A stretch of 64,000 nt of DNA from Amycolatopsis sp. FDAARGOS 1241 (GTDB lineage Bacteria > Actinomycetota > Actinomycetes > Mycobacteriales > Pseudonocardiaceae): positions 8,274,001 through 8,338,000 of the forward strand of contig NZ_CP069526.1 of the NCBI RefSeq assembly GCF_016889705.1. The letters run 5' to 3'. Below, one piece after another: positions 47,802 through 55,113 of this stretch. Each line of letters opens with the position of its first letter. Position 1 is the first letter of the stretch. A model generated the notes under the pieces. It did not search any database and was not told the DNA's origin. It saw nothing but the letters and a program-made list of their open reading frames with translations. A program made the position numbers and the translations under genes.

Positions 47802-49250
47802 CTAGCCGAGCGCGGCGGCGCGGACGGCCCTGATCGCCTCCGGAATGGCGTCGACCAGGCCGGACGCGGATGTCGGCACGCCTTCGGCCGCCAGTGATCC
47901 CGCGAGCGAGTGCAGCTGCGCGCCCGCGGCGGCCGCGAGCCACGGGTCGAGCCCGGCGGCCAGCAGCGACCCGATCAGGCCGGTGAGGACGTCGCCGGAA
48001 CCGGCCGTCGCGAGCCACGAGCCGCGGGGAGTGTTGACGGCGACGCGCCCGTCGGGTGCGGCGATGACGGTGCAGTGGCCCTTGAGCAGCACGACGGCGT
48101 CGTACTTCGAGGCGGCGGTGCGGGCCGCCTTCACGCGGTCGGCGCCGGGGCGGCTGCCCATCAGGCGTTCGTACTCGCCGGCGTGGGGCGTGAGGACCAG
48201 CGGGGTCTCGGGGTCGCGCGCGTCGAGGACGTCGGGGTGCTGGGCGATGATCGTGGTGGCGTCGGCGTCGGCGCAGACGGGCACGCCCTGGCCGAGGATG
48301 TGGCGCAGCACGTCGCGACCGTCGGAGCCGGTGCCGATGCCCGGGCCGACGACCCAGGCCTGCACGCGACCGGCGTCGGTGACCGAACCCGTCGCGACGA
48401 TCTCGGGCCAGCGCGCCCGCACGACGTCAGCCGCGGGGCCGGCGTAGCGGACCATGCCGGCGGTGGCGTGGACCGCGGAACCCGACGCGAGCACGGCTGC
48501 GCCCGGGTACGTCGCGGAACCGGCGGCGATGCCGACCACGCCCTGCGTGTACTTGTCGTCGTCGGGGCCGGGGACGGGCCAGAGCTCACCGAGGTCGGCC
48601 GGTTCGAGGCGGAGCAGGTCGGGGTCGCCGAGCTCGGGCCGCAGGCCGATGTCGACGAGCACGATCTCACCGCACTGCTGCGGGGCCAGCGCGTGGACGG
48701 GCTTGGGCGCGCCGAAGGTGACGGTGAGCGTGGCTGTCACGTGCGGGCCGTCGGCCGCGCCCGTGTCCGGGTCGACGCCGCTGGGCAGGTCGACGGCGAC
48801 GATCGGCGCCCGCACGTGGTCGACGAGGGCGGCCGCGCCGGGCCGCAGCGCTCCCGTGCCGGAGATGCCGACGATGCCGTCGACCACCACGTCGGCCTTG
48901 GCGATCCACTGTGGACCGTCCTCGACGGACGCGGTGCGGCCACCGGATCGTTTGAGCGCAGCCAATCCCTTGGCGTGTGCCTTCTCCGGCTTCAGCAACA
49001 CGGCGGTGACGGCCACGCCGCGCCGGCGCAGGAAGGCGCCCGCCCACAGCGCGTCGCCGCCGTTGTCGCCCGAGCCGACGAGCAGGACCACCCGCCGGCC
49101 GGCGACGCCGCCGGTGCGTTCGGCCAGCAGCTCCGCGACGTGCGTGGCCAGGCCGAACGACGCCCGGCGCATCAGCTCGCCTTCGGGCGTGACGGCGAAC
49201 AGCTTGCCCTCCGCCTCGCGAATCCGTTCCGTGGTCCAGATTCCCTGCAC
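47802..49250 (-). CDS. nnr: Bifunctional NAD(P)HX epimerase/dehydratase
   Basis: A 482-residue repair enzyme for hydrated NAD(P)H. The N-terminal epimerase (about 1-205) has VGSGDNGGDALWAG and VDGIVGISGTGALRPG. The C-terminal dehydratase (about 225-480; ribokinase-like) has VVGPGIGTGSDGRD, TPHAGEYERLMG and the ATP/ADP region WLATAGSGDVLTGLIG. Length and motifs are normal for the fused actinobacterial form (Rv3433c-like). It lies 12 bases downstream of glmS, so cotranscribed. Its stop adjoins the IS5 relic. Confidence 0.96.
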   Translation of the reverse strand: MQGIWTTERIREAEGKLFAVTPEGELMRRASFGLATHVAELLAERTGGVAGRRVVLLVGSGDNGGDALWAGAFLRRRGVAVTAVLLKPEKAHAKGLAALKRSGGRTASVEDGPQWIAKADVVVDGIVGISGTGALRPGAAALVDHVRAPIVAVDLPSGVDPDTGAADGPHVTATLTVTFGAPKPVHALAPQQCGEIVLVDIGLRPELGDPDLLRLEPADLGELWPVPGPDDDKYTQGVVGIAAGSATYPGAAVLASGSAVHATAGMVRYAGPAADVVRARWPEIVATGSVTDAGRVQAWVVGPGIGTGSDGRDVLRHILGQGVPVCADADATTIIAQHPDVLDARDPETPLVLTPHAGEYERLMGSRPGADRVKAARTAASKYDAVVLLKGHCTVIAAPDGRVAVNTPRGSWLATAGSGDVLTGLIGSLLAAGLDPWLAAAAGAQLHSLAGSLAAEGVPTSASGLVDAIPEAIRAVRAAALG

Positions 49251-49262
49251 GGCGGGCCTCGC

Positions 49263-51125
49263 TTACTCGACGGTGACGGACTTCGCCAGGTTACGCGGCT
49301 TGTCGACGTCGTACCCGCGGGAGCGGGCGATCTCGGCGGCCAGCACCTGCAGCGGCACGGTGGACACCAGCGGTTGCAGCAGCGTCGGCACGGCCGGGAT
49401 CTCGATCAGCTCGTCGGCGAACGGGCGCACGGTCTCGTCACCCTCCTCGGCGATCACGATCGTGCGGGCGCCGCGGGCCTGGATCTCGCTGATGTTGGAC
49501 ACCAGCTTCGAGTGCAGCACCGCGCGGCCCTTCGGCGAGGGCATCACGACGACGACCGGCAGGCCCTCTTCGATCAGCGCGATCGGCCCGTGCTTCAGCT
49601 CGCCGGCGGCGAAGCCCTCGGCGTGCATGTACGCGAGTTCCTTGAGCTTCAATGCGCCTTCGAGCGCCACCGGGAACCCGACGTGGCGACCGAGGAACAG
49701 CACGGCGCGCGAATCGGCGATGCGGCGCGCGACGTCGCGCGTCTGGTCCACAGTGGACAGCACCTTCTGCACGGCGGCCGGCATGGCCTCGAGCTCCGCG
49801 AACTCGCGGGCGACCTCGTCGGGGTACTTGGTGCCCCGAGCCTGCGCGAGCGCGAGGCCCACGAGGTAGTTGGCGGCGATCTGCGCGAGGAACGCCTTCG
49901 TCGACGCGACGCCGATCTCCGGGCCGGCGTGCGTGTACAGCACGGCGTCGGACTCGCGGGGGATCTGGGCGCCGTTGGTGTTGCAGACGGCCAGGACGCG
50001 GGCCTTCTGCTCGCGCGCGTGGCGGACGGCTTCCAGGGTGTCGGCGGTCTCGCCGGACTGCGAGACGGCGACGACGAGCGTGTCGCGGTCGAGCACCGGG
50101 TCGCGGTAGCGGAACTCCGACGCCAGCTCGACCTCCACCGGCAGGCGGCACCAGTGCTCGATCGCGTACTTGGCGACCAGGCCCGAGTGGTACGCCGACC
50201 CGCAGGCGACGACGAAGACCTTGTCGACGTCGCGCAGGTCCTGGTCGGAGATGCGCTGCTCGTCGAGGATGATCCGGCCGGCCTCGAAGTGGCCGCGCAG
50301 CGTGTTGGCCAGCGCCTCGGGCTGCTCGTCGATCTCCTTGAGCATGAAGTACTCGTGGCCGCCCTTCTCGGCGGCCGACAGGTCCCAGTCGACGGTGAAC
50401 GGCTTGGCCTGCGCGGCGTCGCCGTGGAAGTCGGTGACCTCGTAGCCGTCGCGGGTGATGACCACCAGCTGGTCCTGCCCCAGCTCGACGGCCTCGCGCG
50501 TGTGCTCGATGAACGCCGCCACGTCGGACGCGACGAACGTCTCACCCTCGCCCACGCCCACCACCAGCGGCGACGACCGGCGCGCGGCCACGATCGTGTC
50601 GGGCTGGTCGGCGTGCGTCACCACGAGCGTGAACGCGCCCTCCAGCCGCCGGCACACGGCCGCGACGCTGGCGGGCAGGTCGCCCTGGGTCTCACCGCTG
50701 GTGTACGCGCGGGCCACGAGGTGCGCCGCGGTCTCCGTGTCGGTGTCGCTCGCCATCTCCACGCCGTCGGCTTCCAGCTCGGCGCGCAGCGCGGCGAAAT
50801 TCTCGATGATCCCGTTGTGCACCACCGCGACCCGGCCGGTGGCGTCCCGGTGCGGGTGCGAGTTGCGGTCCACGGGCGCGCCGTGCGTCGCCCAGCGGGT
50901 GTGGCCCATGCCCGCCGTGCCGGCGAACGCGTCCCTGCCCACTGCGTCGAGCTGCGCCTCCAGGTTGGCGAGGCGCCCGGCCTTGCGCTCGACGTTCAGG
51001 GCACCGGCGCCGTCCAGCACCGCCACCCCGGCCGAGTCGTAGCCGCGGTACTCCATCCGCCGGAGCCCACCCAGGACCACGTCCAGAGCCGGCCGGTGTC
51101 CGACATATCCCACGATTCCACACAC
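49263..51125 (-). CDS. glmS: Glucosamine-fructose-6-phosphate aminotransferase (isomerising)
   Basis: Makes glucosamine-6-phosphate from fructose-6-phosphate and glutamine, the first step to UDP-GlcNAc. The 620-residue enzyme starts with Cys2 (after GTG 51125: CGIVGYVGHRPA), the nucleophile of the Ntn amidotransferase domain; GHTRWATHG and HNGIIENF follow. Two SIS domains (about 285-610) have ACGSAYHSG, SQSGETADTL and the end DKPRNLAKSVTVE. An upstream in-frame ATG near 51473 would hide Cys2 and run through tandem repeats, so is rejected. The next enzyme, glmM, is 7 kb upstream. Confidence 0.98.
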   Translation of the reverse strand: MCGIVGYVGHRPALDVVLGGLRRMEYRGYDSAGVAVLDGAGALNVERKAGRLANLEAQLDAVGRDAFAGTAGMGHTRWATHGAPVDRNSHPHRDATGRVAVVHNGIIENFAALRAELEADGVEMASDTDTETAAHLVARAYTSGETQGDLPASVAAVCRRLEGAFTLVVTHADQPDTIVAARRSSPLVVGVGEGETFVASDVAAFIEHTREAVELGQDQLVVITRDGYEVTDFHGDAAQAKPFTVDWDLSAAEKGGHEYFMLKEIDEQPEALANTLRGHFEAGRIILDEQRISDQDLRDVDKVFVVACGSAYHSGLVAKYAIEHWCRLPVEVELASEFRYRDPVLDRDTLVVAVSQSGETADTLEAVRHAREQKARVLAVCNTNGAQIPRESDAVLYTHAGPEIGVASTKAFLAQIAANYLVGLALAQARGTKYPDEVAREFAELEAMPAAVQKVLSTVDQTRDVARRIADSRAVLFLGRHVGFPVALEGALKLKELAYMHAEGFAAGELKHGPIALIEEGLPVVVVMPSPKGRAVLHSKLVSNISEIQARGARTIVIAEEGDETVRPFADELIEIPAVPTLLQPLVSTVPLQVLAAEIARSRGYDVDKPRNLAKSVTVE

Positions 51126-51395
51126 GCGAACAAGCCTAACGAGGGATGTCCAGTCCCCTACTCCGGTACCTTCCCGGGGCATTTCAGCCCGCTTGACCAG
51201 GGGCGACGCCGCGGTGACGGCCCGCAACGGGGTGGATTCTGCCGAGTGATGACGAGGGGCCGCGGCTGGGGTGCCCGGGATCGGGGCACGGCTGGGGTGG
51301 ACAGCGGGTTTGCCGCGCTCGACGGGCGTGGGCGGGCTCGGCCGGCAGTGGCTCCGCGGACCGTCGGCATGGGGTGGGCGGTGATGGGCTTTGGC

Positions 51396-51485
51396 CACAG
51401 CCCCCGCGAACACAGCCCCCGCGAACACAGCCCCCGCGAACACAGCCCCCGCGAACACAGCCCCCGCGAACACAGCCCCCGCGCT
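51396..51485. repeat. 15-base tandem repeat, six copies
   Basis: CACAGCCCCCGCGAA repeats from 51396 five times with no change, then a sixth copy diverges in its last two bases. The array translates as an empty five-residue repeat in all frames and is a likely copy-number-variable locus. Confidence 0.95.
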
Positions 51486-51501
51486 CCTCCAGGGGGGCGT
51501 C

Positions 51502-51581
51502 CCAGTTCCATTTTATCGGCAGCCACCGACAAGATCGGGCCGTCGGCGAAGTTGTCCACACGACTCGCGAGTTGTGGATAG
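51502..51581. repeat. Dispersed repeat with inverted DnaA-box-like pair, copy B
   Basis: The counterpart of 27569-27645 with equal internal spacing. TTGTCCACA is at 51552-51560 and TGTGGATAG at 51573-51581, the latter an inverse match (8 of 9) to the classic DnaA box. Confidence 0.65.
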
Positions 51582-51779
51582 CTGCGACGTTGCCCGCCAC
51601 ACGCTCACCACCTGCTCGCTACAAACACGCTCGCTACACGCTCACCACCCGCCCGCCACACGCCCGCAGGTCGCCCGCCACCCGCCTCCACACAACCGCC
51701 ACACGTCCACCACAAGCGGAGCCGGGCGCCCGGAGCGGCGGACGGGCCGGGGCCGGGCACAGGCAGTAAGGTCACGCGC

Positions 51780-52610
51780 ATGGCCAGCAAGCCCAAGCAA
51801 CTGCTCGCGGAGCTGTCACACCCGGGGCCCCACGAGGTCCTGCGCGGCAACCTCGCCCTGGTCGGGCTGCCGGGGGTCGTGTTCACGCCCCGGCGCGGGC
51901 TGGGGCTGCCGGCGGTCGCGTTCGGGCACGGGTGGTTGCAGCCGGCCGCGCGGTACCGGCACCTGCTGCACCACCTGGCGAGCTGGGGCATCGTCGCGGC
52001 GGCGCCGGCGACCCAAGGCGGGCCGTTCCCGTCGCACCGGCTGCTGGCCGGCGATCTGCTGACGACCCTCGACGTCGTCACGACGGTCCGCCTCGGCCCC
52101 GACGGCATCAGCGTCGACCCCGAAAAGCTCGGCCTCGCCGGCCACTCCACCGGTGGCGGCTCCGCCGTGCTCGCGGCCGCCCAGGCCGCCGCGAGCGACG
52201 ACACCGCGCGTCCGCGCGTCCGCGCCGTCGCGACGATCACCGCGGCCCAGACATTCCCCTCGGCCTCCGCGGCCGCGCAGCTCATCACCGCCCCCGGTCT
52301 GCACCTCGCCGCGGAGGAAGACCTGGTCGCCCCGGCCGTCGCCCACGCCGAGGCCATCGCGTCGGCTTGGGCGGGGCCCGTGCAGCTGCGCACGCTGGGC
52401 AAGTCGTCGCACCTCGCCGTCACCGAGGGGCGGCACTGGAGCCAGCTCCTCCTGCAGGGCAAGCCGCAGCGCCGCACGCAGCAGCTCACACGCGCGCTGT
52501 TCACGGCGTTCTTCCTGACCCACCTGACGGGCACGGACAAGTACCTGCCGCTGCTCGACGCGGACGTCAAGCGGGCGCCGATCGAGCTGACGGACGAGCC
52601 GGCGGCCTAG
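51780..52610 (+). CDS. Alpha/beta hydrolase, dienelactone/PHB-depolymerase-like
   Basis: A 276-residue hydrolase. AVAFGHGWLQPAARY carries the oxyanion region, GLAGHSTGGGSAVLAA is the nucleophile elbow (Ser), EEDLVAP supplies an acid and a His follows in SSHLAVTEGRHW. The layout matches chlorophyllase- or dienelactone-type esterases. The substrate is unknown. The ATG at 51780 opens it, and its TAG shares the tetranucleotide CTAG with the convergent stop of the next gene. In mycobacteria a gene of similar place (Rv3438) is also present. Confidence 0.85.
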   Translation: MASKPKQLLAELSHPGPHEVLRGNLALVGLPGVVFTPRRGLGLPAVAFGHGWLQPAARYRHLLHHLASWGIVAAAPATQGGPFPSHRLLAGDLLTTLDVVTTVRLGPDGISVDPEKLGLAGHSTGGGSAVLAAAQAAASDDTARPRVRAVATITAAQTFPSASAAAQLITAPGLHLAAEEDLVAPAVAHAEAIASAWAGPVQLRTLGKSSHLAVTEGRHWSQLLLQGKPQRRTQQLTRALFTAFFLTHLTGTDKYLPLLDADVKRAPIELTDEPAA

Positions 52611-52981
52611 TCGACCATCCACCTGTTGTTCGAGAAGTCGTGGTCGTCGAAGGATTCCGGGCGCTCGTCGCGGCCGGGCAGCGGCGGGAGCGGTTCGTCG
52701 GCGGGTAGGTCGGCCGGCAGCGCCAGGTCGATGGTGCGGTCGCGGTCGGTGATGGTGCGTTCGGTGAGCCAGCCGCCGGTTTCGCGGTGTCGTCGGTGCA
52801 GGTCCTGCGCGCGCGTGAGGTAGCGGCCGTGGGTGGCGGCGTCGCGCTGGAGCGCGCTGCCGGCGGCCGACGTGGCGGTGGCGACTTGCCGGTCACGCAA
52901 CGCGCGGCGGTCCTGGTGTTCGCGGGTGGCGGCGTCCTGGGCGGCGCGGGCCGCGGCGAGGCGATCCGCGGCGTCGCTCAC
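52607..52981 (-). CDS. Module A gene 3: helical protein with GGW and terminal DFS motif
   Basis: A 124-residue charged protein, Arg/Asp/Ala-rich coiled helix in the first 65 residues. Then comes the TGGWLTERTITDR motif (GGW at 69-71) and a Pro-rich acidic end with DDHDFSNNRWMVD (DFS at 115-117). The gene at 54634 encodes a paralogue with AGGWATEKTVGDR and DGDFADTNWLAT. I know no named family. GTG 52981 overlaps gene 2 by four bases (GTGA), so it is translated together with it. A role as chaperone or adaptor for a type VII substrate is inference. Confidence 0.8.
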   Translation of the reverse strand: MSDAADRLAAARAAQDAATREHQDRRALRDRQVATATSAAGSALQRDAATHGRYLTRAQDLHRRHRETGGWLTERTITDRDRTIDLALPADLPADEPLPPLPGRDERPESFDDHDFSNNRWMVD

Positions 52982-54225
52982 CGCCCGCCGCCGGGCGGGT
53001 CGTCCAGGGAACCCGAGATGCGGCCGCCGGAGCCACGCGTGTCGAAGACGTCCGAGCCGAGGCGGGCGGCGCTGCGCTGCTGGTCCGGCGCAGCGCCGAG
53101 GCCGCCCATCGCGCCGAGCACGCCCAGGCCGCCGAAGCCGTTCATGTCCTCGGGAATCGCTTCGGAGCCGCTGCCGAGCGGGTCGAACGTGATGTCGCCG
53201 CCCGGCGCGGTGCCGAGTTCGTTGTCGGCCGGGTGGTGCTCGGGCGCGTCGAGGACGTGCTCGCCGATGTCCGAAAAGGACGATGCGGTTGTCGAGTCGT
53301 CCAGGCCCCCCGAGCTGGCACCCGATCCGGGGTCGAGCTCGCCCGCCCCGGGGAGGTCGATCGCCGGCAGTTCGATCATGGGCAGGCCCATCGCGGGTGT
53401 GTCCACCGCGGGCTCCACTGTGGACGTCCGCACCGGACCGAAGCTCGTCATAAACCGGTTGAGCGTTTGGAAGTGGGTGTCGATGGCCGAAGTCGCCGTG
53501 GCGCAGAGGTCGCGGAACGCCGTGTACCGGCCGCCGAACTCCGTCGCGAAAGGACCGTCGAGCCACTGCCGGGCCGCGCGCACGGCGTAGTCGTGGTCAC
53601 CGGGCTCGCAGTCGCGCAGCCGGTCGTGGAGGTCGTTGCCGGGCGCGGCACCGTCGAGCCAGCGCGCCAGGTCCAGGAGCTCGTCCTGCGCCAGCGCCTC
53701 GCCCTGCGCGATGTGCACCACCCGCTGCGCGACGGCGAGCGGTGCCCCCGCAACCTCGTCGACACGCAGCTTCAGCGCTTCGTCCACTTCGGACTTCAGC
53801 ACGGTGAAGACGTGCGTCATCGTCTCGGAGATGAGCCGGGCAGCGCCGTCGAGCTGGTCGGCGAGGGCGTCGGGCCGGATGCGGTCGAACGACGCCTTCG
53901 CGGCCGAGGCCGCGGCACTCTCCCAGTAGCGGAACAGCCTGGCCACGGCGCCGTCCGCGTCGGCGCGGGCCGCCGTGACGGTCTCGTGCGCACGAGCCAG
54001 CGCGTCGGCGTCGGCGAGGAACTTGCGGAAATCGAGGCCGGCGCTCTCCCGGAACTTCTCCCGGACGTCGTGCTCCACGTCGATCCGCGCCGCACCCGGC
54101 CGCGCGTTCCAGACCTCGGCCCACTGCGCGAAGAAGTCCAGCGCCGGCGCCGCGAGCGCGAGCACCTCGTCGGACGTCCCCACCTCCGCGGGGCCCCGCC
54201 ACGCGTCGACGTCCGGCTCGGTCAT
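52978..54225 (-). CDS. Module A gene 2: WXG-like helical protein with RISGSLDD tail
   Basis: A 415-residue protein without a signal peptide. The first 260 residues are helical, with a WXG100-like turn at ARLFRYWESAAASAAKA (Trp101). From about 265 the sequence is Pro/Gly/Ser-rich and acidic, then GLGVLGAMGGLGAA leads to the end SGGRISGSLDDPPGGGR (RISGSLDD 402-409). The larger paralogue at 55114 ends the same way. It resembles the mycobacterial Rv3439c class (Ala/Pro-rich, between glmS and glmM), though I cannot verify similarity. The ATG overlaps gene 1 by four bases. Confidence 0.82.
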   Translation of the reverse strand: MTEPDVDAWRGPAEVGTSDEVLALAAPALDFFAQWAEVWNARPGAARIDVEHDVREKFRESAGLDFRKFLADADALARAHETVTAARADADGAVARLFRYWESAAASAAKASFDRIRPDALADQLDGAARLISETMTHVFTVLKSEVDEALKLRVDEVAGAPLAVAQRVVHIAQGEALAQDELLDLARWLDGAAPGNDLHDRLRDCEPGDHDYAVRAARQWLDGPFATEFGGRYTAFRDLCATATSAIDTHFQTLNRFMTSFGPVRTSTVEPAVDTPAMGLPMIELPAIDLPGAGELDPGSGASSGGLDDSTTASSFSDIGEHVLDAPEHHPADNELGTAPGGDITFDPLGSGSEAIPEDMNGFGGLGVLGAMGGLGAAPDQQRSAARLGSDVFDTRGSGGRISGSLDDPPGGGR

Positions 54226-54521
54226 CGGTCCCCCGTCTTCCTGATCCGGTCGACGTGGTCGGCCTCCAGGTCCGCGTAGTGCCCCGCCGCCACGTCGAGG
54301 GACCCGCCGAACGCCGTGAGCTCCCCCGCATACGCCCGCATGGCGTCGCTCAGCACACCGAACCCACTGCGGTACGCGGCGAACGCCCCGCCGTGCACCC
54401 GCCCGAAATCCGCCGCAGTGACCTGCGTCGCCACCCCGGCGACCTCCCCCGCCGCAGCTTCGAGCGCACCCCGCGCCGACCGCATCACCTCGGTGTCCGA
54501 CCGGTGGCCGCCCTCAGGCAT
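54222..54521 (-). CDS. Module A gene 1: small ESX-like helical protein
   Basis: A 99-residue protein of two long helices, the size of WXG100 proteins. It lacks a WXG but has VTAADFGRVHGGAFAAYRSG (about 35-54), DFG-x2-HG. The B-module counterpart has VAGDFGESHGMNFGPYHTG and the same start GGH-x2-DTE. Position matches mycobacterial Rv3440c. It may pair with gene 2 as an ESX-type heterodimer. ATG 54521 has AGGAG ahead; GTG 54524 is possible. Confidence 0.82.
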   Translation of the reverse strand: MPEGGHRSDTEVMRSARGALEAAAGEVAGVATQVTAADFGRVHGGAFAAYRSGFGVLSDAMRAYAGELTAFGGSLDVAAGHYADLEADHVDRIRKTGDR

Positions 54522-54633
54522 CACCCGCTCCTCACTCCGCTCACCCCCGTCCGACGCACCCGGGCGGCGTCCGGTGCCCTCCTGGGAAATCTACCGAGTG
54601 AACGAGCCCGGCAGAACAACACCGGCGACGCGA

Positions 54634-55089
54634 TCAGGTCGCGAGCCAGTTGGTGTCGGCGAAGTCGCCGTCGTCGTCGGCCGCGTGCGCCGCCCTCCGG
54701 TGCCGCCCCGCCGGCTCGGCGGGCGCAGGCGCGGGATCAGGGGCCGACCGCCGGCCGGTCGTGAGCCCCGACTCCTCGGCGGTGCGGAAACCGGCCCGCC
54801 GCTCGTTCGCGGTCTCGTCCTCTTCGAACCCGAAATCGCCCTCGTCGTCGTACCGGTCGCCGACGGTCTTCTCCGTTGCCCAGCCACCGGCAGCCTTCGC
54901 CCGCCGGTTGCGTTCCTGCAGGCGGACGAACACTTCGCCCTGGATCTTCCCCTGCTTCTCGAGTTTCTCCTTGCTCTCCGCTACCGCGTCAGCGCGGCTG
55001 AGATCGAGCAGAGCCGCGCGAGCGGTGCTCTCGGCATCCAGTGTCGCCAGCTTGGCGCGCATCGCGGCCAGCGCGTCCTGTGAACCCAT
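54634..55089 (-). CDS. Module B gene 3: helical protein with GGW and terminal DFA motif
   Basis: A 151-residue paralogue of the 52607 product. It has an N-terminal charged helix with RLQERNRRAK, then AAGGWATEKTVGDR (GGW 68-70). A variable acidic and Pro/Arg-rich middle follows, longer than in module A. The end is DDDGDFADTNWLAT (DFA 142-144). It lies 24 bases after gene 2, with ATG 55089 having a purine-rich site. The common end in an otherwise divergent pair argues that these last residues are functional. Confidence 0.8.
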   Translation of the reverse strand: MGSQDALAAMRAKLATLDAESTARAALLDLSRADAVAESKEKLEKQGKIQGEVFVRLQERNRRAKAAGGWATEKTVGDRYDDEGDFGFEEDETANERRAGFRTAEESGLTTGRRSAPDPAPAPAEPAGRHRRAAHAADDDGDFADTNWLAT

Positions 55090-55113
55090 CGATCTCCCCT
55101 TCCGGACGCCCTG

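Larger units (their letters stand above)
51126..51779. other. Gene-poor region upstream of glmS, with repeats
   Basis: About 650 bases between divergent glmS and the hydrolase. No credible gene; open frames here are the translation of tandem repeats. It holds a 15-base tandem repeat (51396-51485) and copy B of a dispersed repeat (51502-51581). Around 51595-51720, short CACC/CGCCA-rich words recur (CGCTACA, CGCCACA) as low-complexity sequence. Confidence 0.55.

Noticed and set aside
51126..51473. An N-terminal extension of glmS
   Set aside because: It would translate the 15-base tandem repeat and bury Cys2, which must be N-terminal for glutamine hydrolysis.
51396..51485. CRISPR array
   Set aside because: The units are contiguous 15-base copies with no spacers and no cas genes nearby; it is a simple tandem repeat.
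54222..54521. Calling the small module proteins canonical WXG100
   Set aside because: They have the size and helical layout but no W-x-G turn; the WXG-like turns are in the gene 2 products. I therefore call them ESX-like only.
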